Assembly (NCBI GenBank): GCA_009993495.1
Contig: JAACTI010000245.1
Span: 1-6,211, forward strand
Length of the DNA: 6,211 nt
From: Deltaproteobacteria bacterium
GTDB taxonomy: Bacteria > Desulfobacterota > Desulfuromonadia > Desulfuromonadales > Geopsychrobacteraceae
Reading direction: 5' to 3'
This document shows positions 1-6,092 of the stretch, one piece after another; the stretch's first letter is position 1, and each line of letters begins with the position of its first letter. The position numbers and the translations under genes were made by a program. The notes beneath the pieces were generated by a model that was not told the DNA's origin, made no database searches, and saw nothing but the letters and a program-made list of their open reading frames with translations.

Positions 1-7
1 AAAAAAT

Positions 8-107
8 AACCTGCAAATCAGCGACGCGCGAAGCACCACCAGACCATGGTTTTTCCCTACTGATTTGATCAGAACACGTGGTTGCGCGTCCGCTGGATTT
101 GCTGGTT
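8..107 (-). repeat. Long imperfect hairpin, attC-like or terminator
   Basis: The arms at 8-29 and 84-107 are inverted copies. On the minus strand the first arm reads AACCAGCAAATCCAGCGG then ACGCGC, and the second reads GCGCGTCGCTGATTTG then CAGGTT. They pair throughout except for one A/A mismatch and two single unpaired bases, both in the first arm. Pairing resumes inside at 35-39 with 78-82 (ACCAC/GTGGT). The outer ends are AAC and GTT. A 100-nt fold ending in AAC and GTT, with two extrahelical bases confined to one arm, is the architecture of integron attC sites. The terminal boxes match the RYYYAAC and GTTRRRY consensus only partly. A run of six T follows on the minus strand at the window edge, so a terminator for the upstream gene is the main alternative. 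The structure is clear in the sequence; its role is inferred. Confidence 0.5.
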
Positions 108-118
108 AGCGGTTTTCG

Positions 119-151
119 ATCTTTCCTTCATCATCAAAAGAAATGAAAGAT
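119..151. repeat. Small inverted repeat after the CoA-transferase gene
   Basis: ATCTTTC at 119-125 pairs perfectly with GAAAGAT at 145-151 around a 19-nt loop, starting ten bases past the stop codon of the CoA-transferase-family gene. The stem is AT-rich and no T run follows on either strand, so it does not qualify as an intrinsic terminator. It may be a weak mRNA 3'-end structure or chance. Confidence 0.3.
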
Positions 152-160
152 ACAATATCA

Positions 161-1327
161 CTAAACCACATTCTCTCTCCTCAAATCTTCAATTTCCTCC
201 TTACTGTACCCAAAGGCAAGGAGCACCTCTTCTGTATGCTCTCCCATCCCAGGAGGAGGGCTTTTGATCTCAGCAGGGGTTTCTGAGAATTTAACCGGGA
301 ATGGAACCTGCTTTATCTTACCTAATTTGAGATCATCTATCTCTCGAACCAAACCTCTGTGTATGATGTGAGGATCGGAAAAGACCTCTTCCATTGTATA
401 AACAGGGCCACACGGAACACGGGCATCATTCATCTCTTTAAGCCACTCATCTCTGGTTTTTTTCAAAAATACAGACCTCAGTTTTTCAGATATCTCCTTA
501 CCATTCTCGATCCTCTTTCTATGAGTGCTGTATCGGGTATTATTCAGAAACTCTTCCAGACCCAGTACCTTGCAGAGACTTTCCCAGAAATGCTCCTCCA
601 ATGCCCCTACGGTAACCTTCTTGCCATCCTTCGTCTCAAATATGTCATTAGCAGGCGACAGATGACCCATCTCAGTAACCGTTGGTATGTCTCCCCCAGC
701 AAGATACCCCCCGGCGCGAACACTCATCCATGAAACAATGCCATCGGTCATTGAGACGTCTATATACTGGCCTTTCCCTATCTTATCTCGCGCCATTAGG
801 GCTGCAAGGATCGAGACTGTGGCAAACATACTTGAACTGAGATCGCCTACTGGTATGCCGGGCTTTGCAGGTGGTTCCCCCACTCGACCAGGCAAGCTCA
901 GTATCCCTCCCACTCCTAAGTAATTGATGTCATGGCCTGGTATGTCTCGGTATGGCCCATCCTGACCAAAACCAGATATGGAACAATAAACGATCATAGG
1001 ATTTATCTTGCTGACCTTTCCGTAGTCAACACCCAACCTCTCTGTTACACCTGGGCTGAAACCTTCTAATACAACATCCGATTTCTCTACCATCCGATAA
1101 AAGACTTCCTTCCCCTTATCGGATTTTAAGCTCAAGGTAACGCTCTTCTTGTTTCGATTAACACTCATGAAAATCTCTGGAATCATCTCCCGTACATAAT
1201 CCCCTACCCCGGGTTGCTCAAACTTGATTACCTCTGCTCCCAGGTCTCCTAGCAGCATAGAGCAATATGGACCAGGCAAAAGTCGCGATAGATCCAAGAT
1301 TCGTATCCCTTCCAAAGGCAACGTCAT
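161..1327 (-). CDS. CaiB/BaiF CoA-transferase family protein, alpha-methylacyl-CoA racemase-like
   Basis: This 388-residue cytoplasmic enzyme belongs to class III CoA-transferases and their racemase relatives, which move CoA between acids or epimerise 2-methylacyl-CoA thioesters. The N-terminus has the family start (GIRILDLSRLLPGPYCSMLLGD, residues 7-28, then AEVIKFE), followed by NRNKKSVTLSLKS near 57-69. GHDINY at 131-136 supplies His132 and IPVGDLSSSMFA supplies Asp162. GALEEHF near 241-247 supplies Glu244 or Glu245. These correspond to the His, Asp and Glu of mycobacterial alpha-methylacyl-CoA racemase, and GHDINY favours that branch over formyl-CoA transferase. The C-terminus GYSKEEIEDLRRENVV is typical, and the length is normal for the family. 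The ATG follows GGAGG by nine bases. It lies 112 bp after polA with no clear promoter between, so read-through from polA is plausible. The family is certain; the substrate, and transferase versus racemase activity, cannot be read here. Confidence 0.93.
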   Translation of the reverse strand: MTLPLEGIRILDLSRLLPGPYCSMLLGDLGAEVIKFEQPGVGDYVREMIPEIFMSVNRNKKSVTLSLKSDKGKEVFYRMVEKSDVVLEGFSPGVTERLGVDYGKVSKINPMIVYCSISGFGQDGPYRDIPGHDINYLGVGGILSLPGRVGEPPAKPGIPVGDLSSSMFATVSILAALMARDKIGKGQYIDVSMTDGIVSWMSVRAGGYLAGGDIPTVTEMGHLSPANDIFETKDGKKVTVGALEEHFWESLCKVLGLEEFLNNTRYSTHRKRIENGKEISEKLRSVFLKKTRDEWLKEMNDARVPCGPVYTMEEVFSDPHIIHRGLVREIDDLKLGKIKQVPFPVKFSETPAEIKSPPPGMGEHTEEVLLAFGYSKEEIEDLRRENVV

Positions 1328-1347
1328 TGAACATCTCCTCCTTTTAG

Positions 1348-1419
1348 ATTCGGGGTCAAACCCGTGTAGGGGCAGGTTTCATACCTGCCCTTACCCAAAT
1401 GTCGGGTCAGACCCCAAAT
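1348..1419. repeat. Nested palindromic intergenic repeat
   Basis: The outer arms at 1348-1364 (ATTCGGGGTCAAACCCG) and 1403-1419 (CGGGTCAGACCCCAAAT) are inverted copies, 14 of 17 matching. Between them lies an independent hairpin, GTAGGGGCAGGT (1366-1377) with ACCTGCCCTTAC (1383-1394), 12 pairs including one G-T, loop TTCAT. Each outer arm is itself a small palindrome (GGGTC-A-GACCC in the right one). This fits a REP-like or small non-autonomous repeat filling most of the 112-bp polA to CoA-transferase gap. No T run follows on the minus strand, so it is not a standard intrinsic terminator, although it could stabilise or attenuate a polA read-through transcript. Confidence 0.7.
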
Positions 1420-1439
1420 GTCAGTAAACGATGAACAGG

Positions 1440-4112
1440 CTAATGAGCCTCACCCCAGCTCTTTCCAATCCCAATATCAACCTTTAAAGGCACCAGGAGT
1501 TCCATTACCCCTTCCATCTCCTCTTTCACCATCTCCGCCACACTACCTACCTCATCATCTGGCACTTCAAAGACCAATTCATCATGAACCTGCATGATCA
1601 TCTTGGCAGAAAATCCCACCTTTGAAATCCTTCTTGAGATGCTGATCATGGCAACTTTTATTAAATCGGCGGCGCTACCCTGGATAGGCGTATTTATGGC
1701 GGTGCGTTCAGCAAACTGTCTGGTGGGATGATTCTTACTGTTTATCTCCGGAAGGTAACGACGTCGGTTCAACAGGGTTGTTACGTAACCATCTTTTTTG
1801 GCCTGAAGCAAGATCTTTTCAATATATCTCTTTACTCCTTCATGTCTCTGAAAGTAGTTATCAATATAATCCTGCGCCATCTTCATGTTTATCCCCAATT
1901 CCTGGGCTAAACCAAAAGAACTCATCCCGTATATAACTCCAAAGTTGATTACCTTTGCCTGTCTACGCATTTCAGAAGTGACCATTGATGGGATAATGCC
2001 GAATATCTCTGCTGCTGCTTCTGAGTGGACATCCCGATCGTTCTTAAATGAATCTACAAGTATATCATCCTCTGAAATATGGGCCAAAAGCCGAAGCTCT
2101 ATCTGAGAATAATCAGCAGAGATTAAAGACCATCCATCTTCAGGGATAAATGCCTGGCGGATTTTTCTACCCTCTTGTGTCCTTATAGGAATGTTCTGTA
2201 AATTAGGATCACTGCTGCTTAATCTCCCGGTAGCAGTAACGGTCTGGTTATAAGAGGTATGAATTCTTCCTGTTTCAGGGTGAATCAGCCTTGGCAGAGC
2301 ATCCAGATAGGTAGATTTTAATTTTGTCATACTTCTGTATTCCAATATCTTTGCCGGCAATTTATGTTCAAAAGCCAGCCTGCTCAGGGTGTTTACGTCG
2401 GTAGAATATCCTGTTTTTGTCCGCTTTGCTCCTGGCAACCCCAGTTTCTCAAACAGGATATTGCCCAACTGTTGAGTAGAGTTGATATTGAACTCCTCTC
2501 CTGCCAGATTATATATCTCTTTCATAAGCAGGTTTAACTTAACCTCCATCTCTTTGGACATCCTTAAGAGAAAGTCCACATCCACCTTAACCCCATTCAT
2601 CTCCATATCTGCCAGGACCAGGATTAAAGGCATCTCGATATTATAAAAAAGGTCGGCAAACCCCTCTTTTGCAAGCCTCGGTACCAATAAATTCGACAGG
2701 AGGAACGTAACATCAGAGTCTTCACATGTATAGATTGAGGCCTTCTCAATATCTATCTGATCGAATGTCAGGGTATTCTTGCCTTTTCCTGCTAAATCTT
2801 TATAGGATATCATCTGGTGGTCAAGATATTCCCTGGCAATATCCTCAAGATTATGATTGTGTTTCGATGGATTTAACAGGTAAGATGCCACCATTGTATC
2901 ACAATTTATCCCTGAAAGTTCAATGCCGTACCGCCGAAGCACCACATAGTCATACTTCACGTTCTGTCCTATCTTCTTGATACCCGTATCTTCAAGGATT
3001 GGCTTTAAAAACCGGAGCACATAGTCCATTCTCATCTGTTTCGGGGCTCCCAGATAGCGATGGGCAAGGGGTACATAAAACGCATCATGGGGTTTATAAG
3101 AAAAGGATATCCCCACTAACCCGGCCAGCATGGGGTCTTTTGATGTAGTCTCCAAATCCAATGCGAACTCGCGAGAGTTCTTCAACCCCTCAATCAATCT
3201 GCCAAATTCTTCTTCGGTAAGGACCACACTGTAATTCTCAGTGGGGAGTACCCCCTGTGACGAAAACTCCTTTAGGAATTTTGTAAATTCCAGTTCCTTA
3301 AAGATATTCTTTATCTTTTCCATGTCAGGTTCGGATAGAGAAAAATCATTAAAATCATAGGTCAGAGGGACATTGACATCTATTGTTGCCAACTCTTTAC
3401 TTAGCCTCGCCTGACCGCCAAATTCTAAAAGGTTTTCTCTTCTCCGTTTACCTGCAACCTTATCCACATTGTTCAGGAGATTCTCAATTGTGCCAAATTC
3501 CTTTATCAATTCTATAGCTGTTTTCTCACCAATACCCGGGACACCTGGGATGTTGTCAGATACATCACCTGCCAGCCCCATAATCTCTACTAATCGAGAC
3601 GGCTCAACACCAAATCGATCTATTACTTCTCTGGTTCCACACTTCTTATCTTTCATGGTATCGAGGGTAATTGTATCTTCTGTTATGAGTTGAAGCATAT
3701 CCTTATCACCGGTAACTATGACAACCTCTACCCCTTTCTTCTCACTCTCTTTAGCGATAGTGCCTATGATGTCATCCGCTTCAAAGCCTGTCATTTCCAG
3801 AACAGGGATATTAAAACCATCGACGACCTTTTTGATATAGGGGATTTGTGGAACGAGATCATCCGGCATGGCCGGTCTGTTTGCCTTGTATTGATCGTAG
3901 ATCTCATGGCGGAATGTAGGACCTTTAACATCGAAGACAACAGCCATATGGTCAGGTTTGTAGTCTTTTATTACCTTCAACAGCATGTTACAAAAACCGA
4001 ATATTGCATTTGTTGGAAAACCGGATGAGGTAGAGAGACGACCTACAGCAAAGTATGCCCTGTATATATAAGAACTCCCATCTATCAAAAATAGACGGGG
4101 TTTAGAAGACAT
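1440..4112 (-). CDS. polA: DNA polymerase I
   Basis: This 890-residue enzyme fills gaps, removes RNA primers and performs repair synthesis. Numbering is from the chosen ATG. Residues 1 to about 285 are the 5' nuclease with its helix-hairpin-helix: LIDGSSYIYRAYFA, EADDIIG, VTGDKDML and GDVSDNIPGVPGIGEKTA. The proofreading domain is intact: DLET gives Asp319 and Glu321, GQNVKYD gives Asp388, and YTCED gives Tyr461 and Asp465. The polymerase has motif A ADYSQIELRLLAH (Asp667), the O-helix RRQAKVINFGVIYG (Lys720, Phe724, Tyr728) and motif C MQVHDELVFEV (His843, Asp844). E. coli Pol I is 928 residues, so this is full length. An upstream TTG at 4124 is in frame, but ATG 4112 is preceded by GGAG at a six-base spacing, so ATG is preferred. 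It has its own promoter at 4204-4232. An IS lies upstream, outside that promoter. Confidence 0.98.
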   Translation of the reverse strand: MSSKPRLFLIDGSSYIYRAYFAVGRLSTSSGFPTNAIFGFCNMLLKVIKDYKPDHMAVVFDVKGPTFRHEIYDQYKANRPAMPDDLVPQIPYIKKVVDGFNIPVLEMTGFEADDIIGTIAKESEKKGVEVVIVTGDKDMLQLITEDTITLDTMKDKKCGTREVIDRFGVEPSRLVEIMGLAGDVSDNIPGVPGIGEKTAIELIKEFGTIENLLNNVDKVAGKRRRENLLEFGGQARLSKELATIDVNVPLTYDFNDFSLSEPDMEKIKNIFKELEFTKFLKEFSSQGVLPTENYSVVLTEEEFGRLIEGLKNSREFALDLETTSKDPMLAGLVGISFSYKPHDAFYVPLAHRYLGAPKQMRMDYVLRFLKPILEDTGIKKIGQNVKYDYVVLRRYGIELSGINCDTMVASYLLNPSKHNHNLEDIAREYLDHQMISYKDLAGKGKNTLTFDQIDIEKASIYTCEDSDVTFLLSNLLVPRLAKEGFADLFYNIEMPLILVLADMEMNGVKVDVDFLLRMSKEMEVKLNLLMKEIYNLAGEEFNINSTQQLGNILFEKLGLPGAKRTKTGYSTDVNTLSRLAFEHKLPAKILEYRSMTKLKSTYLDALPRLIHPETGRIHTSYNQTVTATGRLSSSDPNLQNIPIRTQEGRKIRQAFIPEDGWSLISADYSQIELRLLAHISEDDILVDSFKNDRDVHSEAAAEIFGIIPSMVTSEMRRQAKVINFGVIYGMSSFGLAQELGINMKMAQDYIDNYFQRHEGVKRYIEKILLQAKKDGYVTTLLNRRRYLPEINSKNHPTRQFAERTAINTPIQGSAADLIKVAMISISRRISKVGFSAKMIMQVHDELVFEVPDDEVGSVAEMVKEEMEGVMELLVPLKVDIGIGKSWGEAH

Positions 4113-4118
4113 AGCTTT

Positions 4119-4122
4119 CTCC
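4119..4122 (-). promoter_or_regulatory. polA ribosome binding site
   Basis: GGAG on the minus strand, followed by six bases (AAAGCT) and the ATG at 4112. It sets the start there rather than at the in-frame TTG at 4124, which overlaps this site and has no Shine-Dalgarno sequence of its own upstream. Confidence 0.7.
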
Positions 4123-4139
4123 AAATATACGGGTAACAG

Positions 4140-4170
4140 GGGTTAAAGGATTCGGGGTCTAACCCGACAT
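4140..4170. repeat. Repeat copy and stem in the polA 5' leader
   Basis: Positions 4150-4170 match the reverse complement of 1399-1419 at 19 of 21 bases (shared core GGGGTCT-ACCCGACAT, one base variable), so polA is bracketed by inverted copies of one repeat. The local sequence also forms a stem: GGGTTA at 4140-4145 with TAACCC at 4160-4165. Because the predicted polA transcript starts near 4197, this structure would sit in the untranslated leader about 30-60 bases before the start codon. Confidence 0.55.
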
Positions 4171-4190
4171 CCACTCAATAACCTTTACGT

Positions 4191-4200
4191 TTTGTACAAA
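4191..4200. promoter_or_regulatory. Perfect palindrome at the predicted polA start site
   Basis: TTTGTACAAA is a perfect 10-bp palindrome covering the expected transcription start of polA (about 4197). Its position would suit a repressor operator, but it matches no operator that I recognise, and in AT-rich DNA it may be chance. Confidence 0.25.
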
Positions 4201-4203
4201 GTA

Positions 4204-4232
4204 AATATATTAGTAACCAGGCATTATGTCAA
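4204..4232 (-). promoter_or_regulatory. polA promoter, sigma-70 type
   Basis: On the minus strand a perfect -35 box TTGACA (4232-4227) is followed by a 17-nt spacer and the -10 box TATATT (4209-4204), five of six matching consensus. Transcription should begin near 4197, giving a leader of about 85 nt before the polA ATG. The insertion sequence ends 32 bp upstream of the -35 box, so the core promoter is undamaged. Confidence 0.75.
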
Positions 4233-4233
4233 C

Positions 4234-4250
4234 GTTAAATTAAGTTTAAC
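4234..4250. promoter_or_regulatory. Dyad just upstream of the polA -35 box
   Basis: GTTAAA (4234-4239) and TTTAAC (4245-4250) form a perfect 6-bp inverted repeat around a 5-nt centre. It lies directly next to the -35 box of polA, where activators or an AT-rich UP element act. Which of these applies, if either, cannot be decided from one sequence. Confidence 0.3.
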
Positions 4251-4264
4251 CATCTCTCTCTTAA

Positions 4265-4290
4265 CTTGACATTGTCACATTTGAAAAAAT
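4265..4290 (+). repeat. IS left terminal inverted repeat
   Basis: This is a 26-bp sequence beginning CTTGACATTGTCACATTTG and ending in an A-run plus T. It is identical to the reverse complement of 5980-6005. The tip contains a small internal dyad, TGAC-ATT-GTCA, and an inward-facing TTGACA. Confidence 0.95.
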
Positions 4291-4336
4291 AAACAAATTT
4301 TTCAAGCACATACAAGTTTAAAAAGGACATTTCAGC

Positions 4337-4369
4337 TTAAAAAGCTACCATTTCCCTCCAAACTTCCAT
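4337..4369 (-). CDS. Possible 10-codon peptide in the IS tail
   Basis: ATG at 4369 opens a ten-codon frame, MEVWREMVAF, closed by TAA. It is preceded at an eight-base spacing by AGGAGG within AAAGGAGGTGAT (4374-4385), a 12-nt match to the complement of the 16S rRNA 3' end and the strongest ribosome binding site in the window. The stop codon sits in a small palindrome, AGCTT-TTT-AAGCT (4334-4346). The peptide could be a leader peptide, a regulatory upstream frame, the remnant of a longer passenger gene, or nothing. No family is recognisable at this length. The binding site is plainly seen; translation is inferred. Confidence 0.35.
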   Translation of the reverse strand: MEVWREMVAF

Positions 4370-4384
4370 GAATATCACCTCCTT

Positions 4385-4408
4385 TAAGAGACCTTCTAAG
4401 AGACCTTC
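4385..4408. repeat. Tandem 12-bp duplication
   Basis: TAAGAGACCTTC occurs twice in immediate succession (4385-4396 and 4397-4408), both copies perfect. It lies between the possible tail promoter and the strong ribosome binding site. It could be a replication-slippage product or a paired protein-binding site. Confidence 0.7.
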
Positions 4409-4423
4409 GCTGGCTTCTTGGTA

Positions 4424-4453
4424 ACAATAACAACATACCCCCCCCCAAGTCAA
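4424..4453 (-). promoter_or_regulatory. Possible promoter in the IS tail, toward polA
   Basis: On the minus strand TTGACT (4453-4448) and TATTGT (4429-4424) are separated by 18 nt. The boxes match consensus at five and four of six positions. The spacer contains a run of nine G. A transcript would start near 4417, pass the tandem repeat, reach the strong ribosome binding site at about +32, and could then run out of the element into the polA promoter region. This is moderate evidence only. Confidence 0.3.
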
Positions 4454-4504
4454 TAGCTTTTTTCAAAATTTTAGAAATTTTTTCGAGATCTACCTCTACA
4501 TCGT

Positions 4505-5902
4505 TCATGCAAGAAAACCATTGTCTTTAAGCCAAATTTGCTTCTTTTGTAACTTACAATTACGAGAACGAAAACGGTTAAGATGTTTCTTGTAAATCAA
4601 CTCTGCAGCCTCTTCAAAGGAAAGCTTCTTTTTTGGCATGACGATCTTCAAAATCTCTAACGAATCTTTTAAGGTAAGCATTGGGGCTTTGGGAGCAAGT
4701 CTTCGTTTGAGGCGAAGTAAAAATAACATAGCCAAAAGCACCATCGCAGTGTGATGATGCCATCCCCTCCAGCCTGTAACCTGGTATTCATCAAGCCCTG
4801 CCAACCCTTTAGCATCTTGCAAAGAACGCTCTACAAAATAACGTCTGCTCTGCCACTCTGCCAGAGTTTCAATGGGAGTAGAATCTTTTGCATTGGAAAA
4901 GGAGAATTTGGTATCGGATCCATCCAGCTCTTGACGGATAAGCAACCAAACTGGTTTGGGGTGGGGAATCTCGTCCTCTATTCGCCATACCCTAAGGGCA
5001 GAAAACCTAATCCATAGCTCCCCTCTCTGGGTATCTCGTACTTTAAGGGTGTGCCATGCTATCTTATCGGAGGATAACAATTGCCTCACCTCAGAAGGTT
5101 CTCCTTGCAATACCTTCAGCTTACTAGGGAGTCGTCCCCTGGTTCCATCTCGCTCTGGCAAACCTACTTCCGGGTATTCCAGGTAGACTCTGGTATTGCA
5201 GGGGATGTCTGCCACATATACGACATCGTTCCCTTCCAATTGGGTCAAAAGCCAGGGTTGTTCACCATAATGAGCATCCATTCCAACAAGCTCAAAGGGG
5301 ATTCCCCTTTTCTTTGCCTTAAGAATCATTTCCAGACCCAACTCTGCCTTGGTGCGAAGTCCTCGAGCCTCCATTGGTATACCTGCTCTTTCACACCGTT
5401 TGGGATCATTAGTCCATTCAGCAGGCAAGTACAACCGGCGATCAATCAAGATAGCTTCAGTGGGAGTGCTATAGGCCAGAAATACTCCCACTTGACAGTT
5501 GTCCACCTTCCCCAGTGCTCCACAATACTGACGGGCTACCCCCACGGATTCCGTTCCTTGTTTGGGAATCCCACTCTCATCCAGAATCAATGCCCCAGAT
5601 ACTTCGTCTTGAGACAACAACTCCACTGCACGCTTTCCAACAGCCTCTATCAGAGGTTCATCTTCCCATGGAGAGTTGGATATAAAATGGGACAAAGACT
5701 GTTCATCCTCGTTTACAACTTCAACTGACATACGACTCATATTCCTCCGAGATTCCAAAAGCAATTGACCCTTCAAGTAATCCAAACCCTGAGGTGCTAC
5801 AGTCCTGGTAGATGTACGAAAAAAATCTGCAAACTCACCGTGAAGCCTTACCAACATATCAGTATTTTGTTGTATATCTCCTGCATTCAGATTATAATAC
5901 AT
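4505..5902 (-). CDS. IS701-family DDE transposase
   Basis: This enzyme cuts and joins the element ends. It is about 465 residues with an RNase H-like fold of the DDE type (DDE_5 superfamily). Numbering is from the TTG codon at 5908. Asp110 lies in ALILDESGIPKQG, followed by the family block SVGVARQYCGALGKVDNCQVG (121-141) and DRRLYLPAEWTNDP (156-169). Asp211 lies in LVGMDAHYG. Glu360 lies in RRYFVERSLQDAKGLAGLDEY. All three catalytic residues are therefore present. The C-terminus is basic. Two starts compete: TTG at 5908, four bases after GGAGG, and ATG at 5902, ten bases after it. I prefer the ATG because four bases is very short. The ribosome binding site lies in one arm of an inverted repeat, so translation may be limited. 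The frame is intact. Confidence 0.93.
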   Translation of the reverse strand: MYYNLNAGDIQQNTDMLVRLHGEFADFFRTSTRTVAPQGLDYLKGQLLLESRRNMSRMSVEVVNEDEQSLSHFISNSPWEDEPLIEAVGKRAVELLSQDEVSGALILDESGIPKQGTESVGVARQYCGALGKVDNCQVGVFLAYSTPTEAILIDRRLYLPAEWTNDPKRCERAGIPMEARGLRTKAELGLEMILKAKKRGIPFELVGMDAHYGEQPWLLTQLEGNDVVYVADIPCNTRVYLEYPEVGLPERDGTRGRLPSKLKVLQGEPSEVRQLLSSDKIAWHTLKVRDTQRGELWIRFSALRVWRIEDEIPHPKPVWLLIRQELDGSDTKFSFSNAKDSTPIETLAEWQSRRYFVERSLQDAKGLAGLDEYQVTGWRGWHHHTAMVLLAMLFLLRLKRRLAPKAPMLTLKDSLEILKIVMPKKKLSFEEAAELIYKKHLNRFRSRNCKLQKKQIWLKDNGFLA

Positions 5903-5908
5903 CTTCAA

Positions 5909-5969
5909 GGTTCCTCCAGATATAGGTTAACATCTTATTCCTTTTCCTTTATCCTTTCTGGAGGATACC
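5909..5969 (-). promoter_or_regulatory. Transposase leader hairpin hiding the ribosome binding site
   Basis: In the minus-strand transcript GGTATCCTCCAGA (5969-5957) pairs with TCTGGAGGAACC (5920-5909): twelve base pairs with one bulged A, closing a 36-nt loop. The 3' arm contains the GGAGG used to start the transposase. A competing 5-bp stem, TATCC with GGATA (5950-5954 with 5963-5967), uses the same 5' arm. IS10 and IS50 are known to block translation of read-through transcripts with this kind of stem. That it acts so here is inferred. Confidence 0.55.
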
Positions 5970-5971
5970 TT

Positions 5972-5998
5972 ATTTTACGATTTTTTCAAATGTGACAA
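5972..5998 (-). promoter_or_regulatory. Possible transposase promoter at the right end
   Basis: On the minus strand TTGTCA (5998-5993) and TAAAAT (5977-5972) each match consensus at five of six positions, but the spacer is 15 nt, two short of ideal. The perfect TTGACA at the IS tip (6004-5999) would need a 21-nt spacer to the same -10 box. Part of the terminal repeat would therefore serve as the -35 region, which is common in insertion sequences. The start would fall near 5965. Confidence 0.35.
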
Positions 5999-6005
5999 TG
6001 TCAAG
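5980..6005 (-). repeat. IS right terminal inverted repeat
   Basis: This 26-bp arm pairs perfectly with 4265-4290 and lies on the transposase start side. Read inward on the minus strand, its first bases include TTGACA and then TTGTCA, either of which may double as the -35 box for the transposase. Confidence 0.95.
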
Positions 6006-6014
6006 ATAATTCTC

Positions 6015-6043
6015 TTGAATTTATAACTCTTTTGTCGTACAAT
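6015..6043 (+). promoter_or_regulatory. Rightward promoter-like sequence beyond the IS
   Basis: TTGAAT (6015-6020), a 17-nt spacer and TACAAT (6038-6043) give four and five of six consensus matches. Transcription would start near 6050 and run out of the right edge of the window through the structured stretch at 6093-6152. Before the insertion this would have been divergent from the polA promoter. Confidence 0.45.
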
Positions 6044-6092
6044 GCTTTTAAAAATATCATACAATACTGTTTTCAATCCTTTCTAGTAGAGC

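Larger units (their letters stand above)
4265..6005 (-). mobile_element. Complete IS701-family insertion sequence
   Basis: The element is 1741 bp with perfect 26-bp terminal inverted repeats and one intact transposase gene. The IS701 family usually duplicates a 4-bp YTAR target. Here the flanks are TTAA (4261-4264), which fits YTAR, and ATAA (6006-6009), which differs by one base, so the duplication is near but not exact. The element is longer than the roughly 1.4-1.5 kb I expect for the family because of a 214-bp stretch between the transposase stop and the left repeat. It sits in the intergenic region upstream of polA, in the same orientation, and disrupts no recognisable gene. The intact frame and perfect ends suggest a recent and possibly active insertion. 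Confidence 0.9.

Noticed and set aside
1366..1394. Intrinsic terminator after polA
   Set aside because: The hairpin is strong, but no T run follows on the minus strand, and the sequence continues directly into the ribosome binding site of the next gene.
4122..4124. TTG as the polA start codon, adding MEKA
   Set aside because: It overlaps the GGAG that serves the downstream ATG, has no ribosome binding site of its own, and homologous polymerases begin close to the conserved LFLIDGSSYIYRAYFA block.
4374..4385. Plus strand ATCACCTCCTTT, identical to the 3' end of bacterial 16S rRNA
   Set aside because: Only 12 bases match and the preceding 16S bases are absent. On the minus strand the same bases form a Shine-Dalgarno site at ideal distance from an ATG, which is the simpler reading.
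5081..5728. A 215-codon open frame on the plus strand
   Set aside because: It lies wholly antisense to the conserved transposase gene and its translation shows no recognisable domain, so it is a shadow of that gene. The same applies to the other plus-strand frames inside polA and the CoA-transferase gene.
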